A DNA stretch of 64,000 nucleotides. It comes from Bryoerythrophyllum caledonicum. Lineage: Eukaryota > Streptophyta > Bryopsida > Pottiales > Pottiaceae. The notes beneath the pieces are model-generated. The model ran no database searches. It saw only the letters and a list, made by a program, of their open reading frames with translations, and was not told where the DNA came from. Position numbers and translations under genes: made by a program. This document shows positions 21,316-33,531 of this stretch, piece by piece. The stretch is taken from positions 22,031,397 through 22,095,396 of the forward strand of contig OZ020519.1 in the NCBI GenBank assembly GCA_963971425.1, given 5' to 3'. Position 1 is the stretch's first letter; the number at the start of each line of letters is the position of its first letter.

Positions 21316-23523
21316 ATGGAAAGCGGAGGTGGCGTTTAAGGAGCACGGAGGATGATGGTGGACAAACCAAGCGAGGAGGGTTTTACAGTGAAAAGGACAA
21401 AGAGGAACCCAACAGATTTGGAGCTGGAGGTATACGCAAACCGTGATCTTCAAGCAAAGGAGGGTTGAAAATCAGTGCATGAGCCATGGACAGCCGACAA
21501 TTCATTGGAGTACATCAAGTTTGCGCATCTCGACAGATGGTGGCCTGCGGAGCTCCACCCTAAACATTGTGCAGCGAGAGCAGTCACGTACAGACAGATC
21601 AATGACGTGCATGTGAAGTGGAGGTTCCTCGAGATCCTATGTGCCATTTCTAACTTGGAGTAATGGCCTAAAAATGATATTCCTAGATTCATTGCAGCAT
21701 TGATGTATACAGAATATCAATTAGGAAAGGAAGTGGATTGGTCAACGTTTCACGACCCCTTTTCAGGTGGTCGGAGACTTGGACGCCATCTTTCAGCAAA
21801 GAAACCTCGAGAGATTCCAAGAAACAATGCCCCTCAATGGTTCCTTGATAACCCTACCTTGTACGACGATCCAAATGATGAAGTGCCGTTCAATCGAGAA
21901 ATAATTGTTTCACCAAGGAACAGTAGCGGTCGAAAGCGTAGAGAAATGAAGGTTGAGGCCACACATTGCAAAGAATTGGACAAGCATGCTCCAAACGAGA
22001 TTGGGGAGGGGTCAAACCCACTTTCAGCAACTTTGGAGATGGCCAATGCTATTCAAAGCAAAGCCGCTGACACCCCGATGAAGTTTGATGAAGATAAGTA
22101 TGGTGAGTTACAAGCACAATTGGAAGTGCTTAGTGTGGAAATAAAGAGGTTGCAACATGGACGAGACGATGATGTGGAAACGGTGTCAAAAGTATGTGCA
22201 CTAGAGATAGAGAAGAAGAACTTGCTTGCTGAAGTGTCCCATCTACGCAATCAAGTCAATCATGTCAACAATAGCAATGTAAAGTACATGATTGAAGTTG
22301 CAGACTTAAAGAGGGAGCTACAAGAAATCAAGGCACAACATGTAGCAGCGGAGGTGACGCATGCAGATTTGCAGCAGGAGTTGGATGAATTAAAAGCATA
22401 TCGGGAGAACGAGGAATCGGCCCGAAACAATCTTAAATTGTTGGTTTCAACAATAATCGATGAGCGCGAAGAGATGATGCTCACAACGGTATTCGCGGTG
22501 GCACGGACACGGCAATATGAGGCGGAATTCCAGAGTATATGCGCTGAATGGACATCGGAGAAGAAGTTAAGGACCCTTTTGCTCACATCATGGCCTCGTG
22601 ATGAAACCATATATCCAATCAGCTGGGACGATAGTGATCCGTCGCTACTATTGAACAACAACAGTATTGATTGGAGGCTTGTGACAGAAGAGGATCACCG
22701 TTGGGACATTTGAGAAGTGCATGATCATCCAACTGAAATGATTGGAAAGCCGCTGTGGCAAAGATCACACCCCATGACATCCGACGGATCATCATGTCCT
22801 ATCTGCGATAATCCTTGGGGTCCTGAAGGGTGTTACATGATTGGATCGTGTGGCCATTTGTTCCATCCGCATTGTCTAATCAAGAGTATGATTTGTTCGT
22901 GTACTTGTGGTGTTTATAGGGCGCCATTACATCCACGTTTGTATCTTCAATTTGGACTACGGGATATCATGCCAAGTCATTGAATGTATCGTCAAGATGA
23001 TTATGACTTTGCACTTGAAGACTTCAATGGGAACCCTGTTGAGTGGAGTTGGAGATATAATATGTCCAAGACACAACTATGGCATACCTTTCAAGGAGAA
23101 GAATTGTTAGATGATCTAGACAAACTAGTACATGCAGCAAATGAGATGTATCCTAAGAAACCGGTAGATTACGGCATAAAGATGTTTTTTTACCAGACCC
23201 TAGGGTGGCATTGGAATCATTAAAGAAACGAATTGGTGCACGGCTTAGGACCGCCACCATATTACAACTCATCTGGCGAGCGAGCTGTGGGGGATCTAGA
23301 ACTACGAAGGGCTTATCGTGATACAACACTATCTACAACCACTGGAACGGAGGAATTGTATTGGGAAGAACGCTACCATAAAAAACGACTACTTGTGGCG
23401 GCGCTCGATGCCATTTTGGAAGATGTCGCCCTGGAGGTGAAGGAATGGCTTAATGGTGGGGAGATACCTCGATATCGGCAAGGCCATGGACGTCATGGAT
23501 ATCGAACGGGGAGTAATGTTTGA
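21316..23523 (+). pseudogene. Coiled-coil RING family protein, copy 3, many stops
   Basis: A single frame without frameshift but with six stops: TAA 21337, TGA 21466, TAA 21661, TGA 22711, TGA 22981 and TAA 23221. It starts MESGGG like copy 1 and keeps the N-terminal domain (DLELEVYANRD, EPWTADNSLEYIKFAHLDRWW). Then come a long coiled coil (about 22080-22500, DLKRELQEIK, LQQELDELKAY), the RING and the C-terminal part (LYLQFGLRDIMP, HGLGPPPYYNSSGE). Two TGAs replace Trp codons present in copy 1. In the RING the last Cys of CIIC is Tyr here (TAT for TGT), so zinc binding would fail. It is a full-length but dead paralogue. Confidence 0.78.
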
Positions 23524-23879
23524 GCAAGAGATGCTGCAAGAGCTTAGAGCACCACATTAATTTGTGGAAGTAAAGGATTAAAGATTCAGTAAACTATGAC
23601 CAAGTCTAATTTCCCGATTGAATTAGTGTAACCAAAGCTCTCATGTTGTTATCTTTGACATTACGAACATAGAATTCACAGTGAGTTGTACACAACGGGA
23701 TATTTTTTACCCATTTTGAATGCATTTATATCGAGGTTCAAAGCAAATTTGGACATTACCGTTCTCACATTGCCAAAACTTGTAGTTACACGGCGACCTT
23801 GTTGTCTCCCCCAAACCCCACCCCTACAGCAATGGCAGTTGCAAAGAGCAATTCAAAGGATAAAAACGACGTCCATTCA
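23524..23879. other. Spacer before the kinase-unit array
   Basis: AT-rich with no gene recognised. Similarity to the trailers of units 1 and 2 was not seen. Confidence 0.4.
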
Positions 23880-24105
23880 GCGGACAGGTCGCGGTCTCTG
23901 GGGGCCAGTCCGCGGGCAGTCTGCTGCCAGTCCGAGGGCAATCCGTTGCCAGTCCGCAGGCTCTTCCAATCCAATCCGCGCCCCGTCCGCGGGCAGTCCG
24001 CGCGCAATCTGTTGCCAGTCCGCGCCCTCTTCCAACCTAGTCCGCGCCCCATCCGCTCCCCGACCGCGCGGTTCTCGAGGTTCCCAACCCTATCCGCAAT
24101 GTTCC
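23880..24105. repeat. GTCCGC repeat array upstream of the kinase-like gene
   Basis: The same motif as the other arrays but on the opposite strand (GTCCGCGGGCA, GTCCGCGCCC and similar). It again ends just before a TATA box. Confidence 0.78.
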
Positions 24106-24120
24106 CGACCCCTTGTATCC

Positions 24121-24349
24121 TATATAAAGGCGGATAAGCCATTGACGTCCTCACTTTTTTCCCTCCATTTCCTTGCCCAATAGGAACCAGAGACCTTGTT
24201 GCGCGAGCACCATTGCACGGGTTTCGAGGGTATAGGAGTTGGGAGAGACGAATGCGGGGGGAACCCTTGTCATTTTTTTCCAGACTCACTCACTTTCGCA
24301 CTGCACTTTAAGTGACCGGTTTAAGTGACCAGTTAATTATTTTACAGGA
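24121..24349 (+). promoter_or_regulatory. TATA box and leader of the kinase-like gene
   Basis: TATATAAAG at 24121-24129 lies about 15 bases after the array and 220 before the ATG. The leader differs from that of the RING units. It ends TTTTACAG|GA ATG, which looks like a splice acceptor, so a leader intron is possible. Confidence 0.5.
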
Positions 24350-26215
24350 ATGGCTGATAGCAGGGTGCATTATCAAGATGCAGACATGCAACTCCACGAG
24401 GCTCATCAGGGGGAAATTCAATCAACCACCGCTGCAGCCGATCGTCTGAGCGGTGGTATGTTGGCGAAAGGACAAGGTAGTGGAAGTGGGCGAAGTGACA
24501 GGGGTTGCAGGCACGGCATGGAACAACTGTACCAAGAATTTCATGCACTTGGACGAAATAATTCTCATGGATTGCAATCACATTCACGAGGCACAGTAGG
24601 ATCTCGAGGGGTTCTACGAGGATTAGCGCAGGGAACCACTGAAGCAGGGCGGTCACGAGGATCACAAAGTTTGAGCGGATTTCGACACCCGGGAGCTCGC
24701 AGTTCAAGCGGATCAAGTGGTGAGCCCGCAGTAGGAGAGCCATCACTGAAGGTTGTTCAACGTGATGAGGTACCATCTACAACAAATTCCTTGGTTCCAA
24801 GCGAACCTTCAGTTGGAGCGGGACGAGGGCGGGGTAAATGGCAAGCTTTTTCACATGAATCAGAGCCCTACAAGAAAAGAGCAAGGACAAGCCATTTGGA
24901 TGCAATGAGCAAGGAATTTAAGTTCAGGGTTATAGCAGATATATTATTTTGGATGATAGAGAAAGGTCTATCCAGGTTGGAGAAACAGTACTTGTGTAAG
25001 GGCGCTACAGGACTAGAAGCTATGGAGGCAAGAGTGGTACTCATTATCCAAAATATTGCCAATGAAGAAAAATTCCGCGAAGATAAAATGAGACATTCAA
25101 TGAACACATGGCCCATAAACTTTGCCAAACAAGCTATTCACAACCTCGTGAAGACTATTTGGGATGTCTATTACAAGGAAGATATAAGCGAACAGGCAAT
25201 GGATGTGAAGTTATTGTTTGAGAGACTCAAAGAGGGGGTAGAAGCAATCAAGCCGAAAGGGAGATCTAACCTCGCTATTCCTTGGATTGATCAAGATTTG
25301 GTTGTGCGGGTTGCGAGTAGAGGTCGTGAAGGTGTAGTGTGGCTTCCAATGCATGCGGAGGTAAAGGCGTTGGAGACTAGAAATTATGAAGGAGGCTTTG
25401 GAGTTGTCCGTCGTGTGAGTATTGACGGTGTAAGTTGCATTCCAGTACACATGGACTTTGCGGGGAAAACAATGAAGGAGGGTAGTCGTGAAAAAAACCA
25501 GGAGAAACGTTCAATTGAGGCGCTAGCGTGTCCAGTGGACCATGCAAGGGTTATCAAAATCCAGTACCTGGATAGAAGAACATACGAGTCGTATACTCTA
25601 TGGTGGAACGGTGGCTCACTAGCATCCATTTGGAGGATCCATTCAAAATATGACGAGGAACACGAAGATGATATTCTTAAAACAGCTGGAATCGACCTTG
25701 ATGCTCGTACAGAACTATGCGTGTATCGTAAAAATTGGGCCTATTTAGCATGGGCACTACTATACATCATGGATGTGATACATTCCCAGCGCCTATTGCA
25801 CAACGACTTGAGCCCCAACAATGTTATGCTTCATTTTCCACAAGAGAAAAAAGATGTAGTATACATCAGGGTGTGTGATTGGGGAATGGCATCATGGGAC
25901 GGCAAAGACAAGATGTCAAACTACGGGCGACCCTCTAGTACAGAGCTAGGTGCTTACCGAGTTAAGTATCGTCATGCTGCCTCCGAGCTATTCCATGTGT
26001 ATGGGAAGCCCGGAACACCAACGTCACCAAGGAGAATGGGAATAAAGCATAAGCACAACCATAGATCTGAGGCGTATGCAGTGGGGTACTTGGCAAGGAG
26101 GATCTACAACCGCGATTGTTCTTCAAGCTTGTTCCAAAAGAACAAAGATCCGAGTTCATTGTCCAAGCGATTTGAGCAAGCCATGGAAGAGTTGTTGAAA
26201 GCCGATCCACTATAG
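24350..26215 (+). CDS. Kinase-like protein, array-linked, stop near C-terminus
   Basis: 621 codons open from the ATG. Residues about 1-180 are low-complexity and rich in Gly, Arg and Ser (RGRGK). A helical region follows (about 185-310). Then comes a protein-kinase-like fold: a Gly loop GGFG (348-351), a catalytic loop HNDLSPNN (484-491) in place of HRDLxxxN, and DWG (510-512) in place of DFG. The usual VAIK lysine is not obvious; AGK near residue 377 is the best candidate. After the TAG (26213-26215) the frame continues RSTVTHVVDLL, typical of a kinase end, to a stop at 26300-26302, so the TAG may be a mutated CAG. HNDLS-type loops also occur in atypical kinase-like families. Whether it is active is open. 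It is the least damaged gene of the array-linked group. Confidence 0.65.
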   Translation: MADSRVHYQDADMQLHEAHQGEIQSTTAAADRLSGGMLAKGQGSGSGRSDRGCRHGMEQLYQEFHALGRNNSHGLQSHSRGTVGSRGVLRGLAQGTTEAGRSRGSQSLSGFRHPGARSSSGSSGEPAVGEPSLKVVQRDEVPSTTNSLVPSEPSVGAGRGRGKWQAFSHESEPYKKRARTSHLDAMSKEFKFRVIADILFWMIEKGLSRLEKQYLCKGATGLEAMEARVVLIIQNIANEEKFREDKMRHSMNTWPINFAKQAIHNLVKTIWDVYYKEDISEQAMDVKLLFERLKEGVEAIKPKGRSNLAIPWIDQDLVVRVASRGREGVVWLPMHAEVKALETRNYEGGFGVVRRVSIDGVSCIPVHMDFAGKTMKEGSREKNQEKRSIEALACPVDHARVIKIQYLDRRTYESYTLWWNGGSLASIWRIHSKYDEEHEDDILKTAGIDLDARTELCVYRKNWAYLAWALLYIMDVIHSQRLLHNDLSPNNVMLHFPQEKKDVVYIRVCDWGMASWDGKDKMSNYGRPSSTELGAYRVKYRHAASELFHVYGKPGTPTSPRRMGIKHKHNHRSEAYAVGYLARRIYNRDCSSSLFQKNKDPSSLSKRFEQAMEELLKADPL

Positions 26216-26544
26216 AGATCAACCGTCACGCATGTAGTAGACTTGTTGAAAAGACCGCCCTACAACCTAGCTACACCATGGAATTTCTTCCGCAATGAGT
26301 AGTATATAGTATATTGTGATTTCATAGTCCTTAGATACTATAGGGTATGTAGCATCTTCTCTATGTTGTGAAGTGTTGTCTAATTTGTATTCTATTATTT
26401 GTAAGAAGAAAATGCCGTTTTGGACTTCCCTGTAATTTTGAATGAAGAACAACTTTGTACAAATTGTTTTGATTTGGTCTCTCAATCCCGCCCTTTGTAT
26501 CTTCATAAATAAAAATGGAATAACGAAATTAAAAAATATCCTAA

Positions 26545-27195
26545 CTACCTATCCGCGCTCCCCCACTCCCAATCCGCGTTGCATTGGCGCCCCTACACCT
26601 AGGCCGTTGCGAGCTCGCGATCAGTCCGCGATCAGTCCGTGGCCAGTCCACGGCCAGTCCGCAGAAGTGTCCGCAGTCAGTCCGCGGTGTATCCGCAGCC
26701 AGTCCACCGGTCTGCACTCAATCCACGGGTCCCCATCTAGTCCGCTGCATATCCGCAGCCAGTCCGCGGGTCCACATCTAGTCCGCTACGTATCCGCGGC
26801 CAGTACACGGCAGTGTCCGCAGCCAGTCCGCGATCAGTCAGTAGCAGCGTTTGCAGCCAGTCCACGGGTCTGCACTCAATCCGCGGGTACACATCTAGTC
26901 CGCTGCGTATCCGCAGCCAGTCCGCGGGTCCAAGTTAATCCACTGCGTATCCGTAGCCAGTCCGCGGGTCTGCACTCAGTCCTCGGGTCCAAGTTCAGTC
27001 CGCTGCGTATCCGCAGCCAGTCTGCGGGTCCAAGTTAATCCACTGCGTATCCATAGCCAGTCCGCGGGTCTGCACTCAGTCCGCGGGTCCAAGTTCAGTC
27101 CGCTGCATATCCGCAGCGTGTCCGCGGCAGTGTCCGCACGCAATCCACGCCATGTCCGCGGACGGTCATCGCATGTCCACGTGCAGTCCGCTCTT
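26545..27195. repeat. Large GTCCGC array downstream of the kinase-like gene
   Basis: About 650 bases of GTCCGCGNNCA-type units. In the first part they step by 11 bp. From about 26697 they form higher-order units of 60 and 40 bp ending in CTGCGTATCC that alternate several times. Orientation equals that of the array before the gene, so the kinase-like gene is flanked on both sides. Confidence 0.8.
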
Positions 27196-27459
27196 AAACC
27201 GCTCCCTCTGAAAAACCCTCCAACTTAATTGATTTTCACTCAAAGGTTAATACAACACAGCAAAGGATAAAAGTGGTGAGATACACGTAGGATGTCAAAG
27301 CCACATAGGACGGCCACGTCGTTGCCGAGGTAACATATGTACCATACATAGGGGTAAAGTTCATCTTTGACCCTAAATTGACTCTATTGTGTCGTGACGA
27401 GAGGGTCCGTCACTACATGTCACGTCATGACAGCACGTCACTGTCACAATGTCACGATA
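27196..27459. other. Spacer before the LINE
   Basis: Contains GTCACGTCATGACAGCACGTCACTG-like short inverted motifs around 27405-27455, just left of the point where LINE similarity begins. No gene. Confidence 0.4.
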
Positions 27460-30400
27460 GACAACCCTGCTAATACACAAAAAATATGCCTTCCCGGGCA
27501 ACATCAACAAAATCCCCACCCCAATGCACATATCACCATACATCCAAATAATCAAAATCACTAATCGCCCACTACAACCGTGGTTAATTTTTCACATGTA
27601 TATGCCATCCCATCCCAAAGATACTAGATTTACCGAAGACATACAAAATACTATTACATCCCAAATTAACAACAACCCCAATCATACATACCTATTATGT
27701 GGAGACTTCAATAGAGACATAGCGCTAATTGGCCGCAAAAATGGAAATCATAACCCCCCCCCTCAAAACATTGATTACCAATGGCGTCGCTTCACAGAAA
27801 GCTTAAACTTCACTTACATCAATACTGATACACAATTCTCTAGACAAGGTGGCTATAATTATAGTAATTGGAGCCTAATAGATGGATTCTATATAAATAC
27901 AAACAACAATACACAATGCACCTCCACAACAAACAAAGATATTATTCTCAACTCGGACCATTCACCAGTACAACTACACATCCCAAATAATACATTAATT
28001 AGTAGAACTCCTGTAATTCTAAATAATGACACTATACGCATACTCAACCCCATCCCAAAAAACAACATAGAAAAATTCAACACAAAATTCTTCAAAGAAA
28101 ACTCCGTACAAATAGATATCCTCATAAACATCCTTGAAAATAATAGTCAATTAGCACAATTACAATGGCAAGAAGCATGCCACACCCTAGACAAAATCAT
28201 CAATAAAATCTCAGATACACTAGAACAAACTTGTAGAGCACATCCAATACCTCAAATGACAAACAAAACTTCTCAACAAGGCGGATACTTACCCCGTAAA
28301 CTTTCTAAAACGTGGAAACAACAACTAACCACATACCATACTATACGGAAAACCATTAGAATTGTAAAAAACAACCCTCAATGGCGTAATCACCCCATAT
28401 GCAATGAACTACTAACTCTACAATACACCCAAATCCCCACCCCGCCGCCACCGGACCTTCCCCACGATACATGGATAAAAGATATTGCACTAATTGCAAA
28501 AAAAGCCAATATACAAGCCCGGAAAGTAATCACAAAATACGCCAAAGATAACATTAAAAAAGCCATCTCAAAAAATAGACAAGTATACGAAATTAGCCCC
28601 AAAAAAATTAACAAAAAAGTCTTTAAAAACCTTGAATCCCCGCCAATGGACTGTATCACAGATCAATATAATAATATTATAACTAGCCCCGAAGACATTG
28701 CGAATGAAATATTCAACCAACAAGCAAAAATCAACAGACCAACAGTACCAACATGTAATTACCAACCACAACATACAAACGAATGTACATGTGCAGTACG
28801 CCAATACCCATGGCACGACCTGGATGGATACACCCTTGATAAACGAGGCGAACTAGAAATTCCACTACATAAATACCTTAACAGAGCCACATACGACACA
28901 TGTCTTCAAAATCTTGGTAACAATAAAGCCCCAGGCCCAAATTGCATACCAAACTCAATACTCAAAAACATGCCTCCAAGATTTCATAAACTATTATTCC
29001 TATTCTTCTCCCACTGCTATAAACAAAAACAAATACCGACCTCATGGAAAATAAGTGCAACAATTTTACTATACAAAAAAGGGGACCCGTCCATACTACC
29101 CAACCATAGGCCAATTCCACTAGCTAATAAAATATATAAACTCTTCACCAGTACACTCACCTCTATACTATCCTCATATGGTGAAAAATTCAAAATCCTG
29201 CACGGTAGTCAAGAAGGATTTAGAGCAGAAAGAAGTACCGCTCGACAAATCCAAACTATAATAGCCGCACTAGAAGACGCAAAATTTACTAACCAAGATA
29301 TATACATATTATACGTGGGCTTAAAAAATGCCTTTGGCTCAATAGATCATGCCCGACTACTAGCAATAATGATGGACCTTGGTTACCCAAAAGAGGCAGC
29401 TACACTTGTTGGAAACATCTACTCCCAGTCATCCACTTACTACATTGGTGAACACTTTGGAAAAACAAAACCTATACCCATTCAAAGACGAACTATACAA
29501 GGGGACACCCTTAGCCCATACCTATTCATTATATTCTTAGAACCACTACTTAGATGGCTAGAACAAGGCAACAATGGATATACTTTTGGCACATCACAAG
29601 TCACAATAAACTCCGCCGCATACGCGGATGACCTCGCCACCACAACTAACAAAATCAAATCTATCCAAATACAATTCAATAAAATTGATAGATATTGTAA
29701 ATGGGCCGGTATGGACGTAGGTGTCCCAAAATGTGCCGCTACCGGATGCCCAAACAAATCCAAAGTGAACCCTACCACTTTCAAAGCCCTAATGCAAGCC
29801 TCTAACATCAATTACCGTAATCAACCGATCCCCACACTACACCAAAATGAACCATACATATACTTAGGTACAAATCTTGTTCCCTCACTAAAATGGAAAA
29901 TCCAAATTCACACTACAACCACGAAACTCATCAAACAATCCAAAGAACTAACAACATGCCCTGCCACCATGAAACAAAAAATAAAAATGGTTGATATCGT
30001 ACTACGTCCAAGTGTGGCATATAGTTTCTACAGTGTACCATACTCTATGCCAGCTATCAAAAAACTTGATCAAAAAATAATAGCCATACAAAAAACCAAA
30101 TGTGGATTACCAAAATGTATGTCAAACGCAATAACCCAACTCCCACATAACCTATTTGGACTTGAAGCTTTCTCCCTAAAAAACACATGTCTCCGATGTA
30201 TTGGTGAACAACTTCAAAATGCGTTAAACGATAAAGGTAGACTTGGAAAAATATATAGTGGATTAACTCAATATGTCCTTGCCGAATATGGTGGCGCCGA
30301 ATACATACCCAGAATTCAAAAAAGTGACTGCATAAGATCACCAATAACACGAACATTCTTCTTATTAAAACATATAGCTAAAGTCCACCTTAAAAGTACG

Positions 30401-30532
30401 CTCCCAAACTTCCTCATTAATCCTACATCACTAGAAATACTATGGCGCCAACAAACACTAAACCACAACACACTCAATGCCCAACTCTCCCAAAAGCTTC
30501 TACAAAAACTCCTCTCAAAAAATATTTTCTAA
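27460..30532 (+). pseudogene. LINE ORF2: endonuclease C-terminus and reverse transcriptase
   Basis: Endonuclease motifs HMYMPSHP, GDFN (27701-27712), LIDGFY and SDHSPV are clear. RT starts near NNKAPGPNCIPNSIL and runs through LYKKGDPS, NHRPIPLANKIYKL, GSQEGFRAERS, IQGDTLSPYLFIIF and AYADDLATT (YADD codons 29621-29632). In motif A, where intact enzymes have Asp (VDF..AF), this copy reads YVGLKNAFGSIDH with Gly at 29318-29320, so the first catalytic Asp is lost. The ATG at 27524 is only the first Met of a truncated frame; similarity begins about 60 bases earlier. Ends in TAA. Confidence 0.85.
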
Positions 30533-32117
30533 CTAACCCAAATTACTTTATCCAACGGCACACACATCATGAACAATGAGGACTTCAAAACCTACCACTT
30601 CACCCCATCCAAACTAATAGAAAGTGCCCTAAATGTTGCTGAGCAACTATTTTGCCACCCAACATGCCCCAATACATGTAATATTCCTTGTAACATACAC
30701 CCATACTCTTATATACTTAAAAGATTCATTCATCACCCTCAACAATAACATATGCCTAAGAAATATCCCCACACCAATCAATTTCCCTAACCCTCCACAT
30801 ACATACCATCCCCGTCCCCCAACATACATCCCTAAAAACCTTACCACATACCCCATTAATAACATCATACGCCATAAATACATCCAACACACAGACACAA
30901 ATAACATACAAAATACCTACACAAAATATTTATGCCAATGGCAACACAATAATAATACATACAATAAATGGCTTCCCCAAGGAGACCTTTTTCCACGACA
31001 CGACACCAATACTTCCACACATAACACAGAAAAATTAAAACAATACTACCAAAAAATTCAAAACAAAACATACTCAAATATCATCCTAGCCCACCACCCC
31101 CAAGAACAATTTTCAGACTCAAGATCCGTAACACCACCCATAATTATCCCACTCTTAAACATCTACACAACAGAATGCAACCCCAAAAATGATATCCTTA
31201 CATCCTCAAACACAATTCAAATAGATAACAACCAAGCACATCTATACGAAGAAAATGGCCGACATTTACACACCATCCGTGTTACTTGACTCCAATGGTT
31301 ATGGAATCAATATAATACAAAATTACAAATTCCTACAAACATCGAACCAACAACCCAACCCTTCGAAACCAAACTAATATGGCTATACTAAAGGTATAAG
31401 TACCGAATACCAAAAACGGACCCCCTAAAAAATGCGCAATACACAATACCCACTCCCATTTTAGACTCACTAATCTCATCCTTTAACATCGAACAATCAT
31501 ACTTTTCTTCCCCGGTCACATGTTCTACCAAACTAAAAAAATTCTACTCACCTTATGAAAGAGATAAAATATTTGGATCCCTAGGTAAGGCCTTTGGCTA
31601 TAAATGGATCGGTAATGGTATAGCTCACCCCCACAACGAGAAAGACATGGAACAAGCCATACATTGGGCTCGACTTGCCGCCAAACACGATCCAAATAAC
31701 ACAAATACAATCATCATCACACCAAACAACAATTGGTACCAAAACAACAACCAGCATTCAAACCCATTTTCAGATTCCCATATCATTGCATTATTTGAGG
31801 CAGACACAATACCATACGAAGAACCTACTATTCCACCCGAGTTAAAAAAACCCCGAATCGAACCATCTACATTACAAATACTATGCGTCCATCATCAAAA
31901 TCAAACCCTTGGCTCCCTAGAACAACTTGCTGAACTTACCTCCATAACAGACAATTTAAACATACACCAACTATACACAAAACTGGCCCCACCAACACCT
32001 ATACAAACCCTCGTAAACAGAAGTAAAAACTAGTCAAAACTAAACTATGTCAACAACACACTAAACTACTCAGTCACACCTCCCCCTCTCCCAAACTACC
32101 CAACTCATACCACACCA
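30533..32117 (+). pseudogene. LINE ORF2, post-RT region, frameshifted
   Basis: Similarity to the fragment at the right edge of the window shows this is LINE sequence: HIMNNEDFKTYHFTPSKLIESA, AEQLFCHP and later AHHPQEQ. The frame changes near 30700 and again near 31290 and 31600. The part at 31647-32033 is open (IHWARLAAKHDPNN, LAELTSITDNLNIHQLYTKL). No catalytic motif is recognised here. Confidence 0.65.
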
Positions 32118-33531
32118 AAATTTAACCCCGCACACAGTTACTACACCGATGGCTCCTTTAAACCACCAGAACAAATTAGTCCGGGATCTTAGTGCAGAGA
32201 AAAAGCTGGCTATGGCATATATAATTCTACCAAGGAAATCAAACTAGCCAAAAGACTCCATGGACAACAAAATATCCTCAGAGCAGAACTCATGGCCATC
32301 CACAAAACACTACAAATCATCACAACAAAATACAAAAATGAACCCGCACATATATTCACCGATTGTATAAATGCACTCTACCTACTAAACACCCAAATAA
32401 CACACCCTACTCTTCACAATAGCCACCCCGACCAAACCATATTAACATCAATGGTCCAAATGTTACAAAACCGTACACAAATCACAACCCTCCACAAAGT
32501 GAGAGCCCATGCCAACATTGATGGCAACGAACAAGCACACAAATTAGCAAAAGAAGGCCGAGAAAAAACACACAAAAATGCTAAAGACCCACACGAACAT
32601 GCCCATGCCACCCCATACTACTTTCAAAAAGAAGATTGGCCTTCCAAAAAAGATACCCCCGACAAAGGCCCGATTAGATTTTTGGGCAAATATCTCAAAA
32701 AACAAGACTTCTACGACAACCTTGATACAATCTCAGACAACTTCCCTAACATAGAAAAGTGGACTAACAACAATGACATAGACAATGAACTCTCTACAAA
32801 TTTTTGGAAAAACCCCATCATCACCGATTCACAAATCACATGCCTTATCAAATTCCGTACCGGTCAATACATGGGAAATGCCCGTAAACAACTCTTCTTT
32901 GAAATAGAAAGATTCCCATCCATAACATGTCCCATATGCCCCTCAACGGACCCTAACACATGGCTTCATGTTCTACTCAAATGCCAAAACCACCACATTC
33001 ACTCTCTAATTGTTAGAAGACATAATAAAGCAGTATGGGAAGTCCGAAAACTAATCACCTCCTACAATAAATCGAGATGTTTTATACTAATGAACGCTGG
33101 CACTTTTAATAACAATCCACAAGAAAATATGGTCCCCCCTTGGCTACTCCCATGCTCATGTATGACCCACCACCAGATATCATCAACCAAGACTACACCA
33201 TTCAATTCATTGAATTCACATATTGCAACGATAGATTTTCCCTGGAAACAATCCAAAAAAAAAAGATAAATACAAACCCCTTATTAACGACATCATTGCC
33301 CTCGGATGGAATGTGGATCCCCTTATTGTAATCACATCCGGCGCTCGTGCCACCACTTTTATCCCATCTATGAAAACTCTTGAAGATACTTTCAAAATAC
33401 CCATTGAAACAATTAAAACCACCTTTAAAAACATTAACACCATCACTACTCAACATGCCATGTCCATTTTACTCCATAAACGCCAAATTGAAAACAACCA
33501 AGCCCTTCTCGATATGCAAGACCCCCCTTAA
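32118..33531 (+). pseudogene. LINE ORF2: RNase H domain and C-terminus
   Basis: RNase H motifs in order: YTDGSF (Asp codon 32148-32150), RAELMAIH (Glu 32286-32288), FTDC (Asp 32361-32363) and AHANIDGNEQAHKLA. In the last motif the catalytic Asp of GNxxAD is His (CAC, 32538-32540). A TAG lies at 32190-32192. Downstream come CPICPSTDPNTWLHVLLKC and, after frameshifts in the C run near 33135 and the A run near 33255, the C-terminal block to TAA at 33529. The domain would normally remove RNA from the RNA-DNA hybrid during retrotransposition; this copy is dead. Confidence 0.8.

Noticed and set aside
11930..26302. Integrated giant-virus segment, suggested by RING and kinase genes together
   Set aside because: No viral core gene is present, and the repeated unit structure with leader and TATA box fits an amplified plant or mobile family better.
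26442..27038. Frames of Ser, Arg, Pro and Gln across the GTCCGC arrays (also at 23686-24183)
   Set aside because: Products of the repeat; all frames of such arrays tend to stay open.
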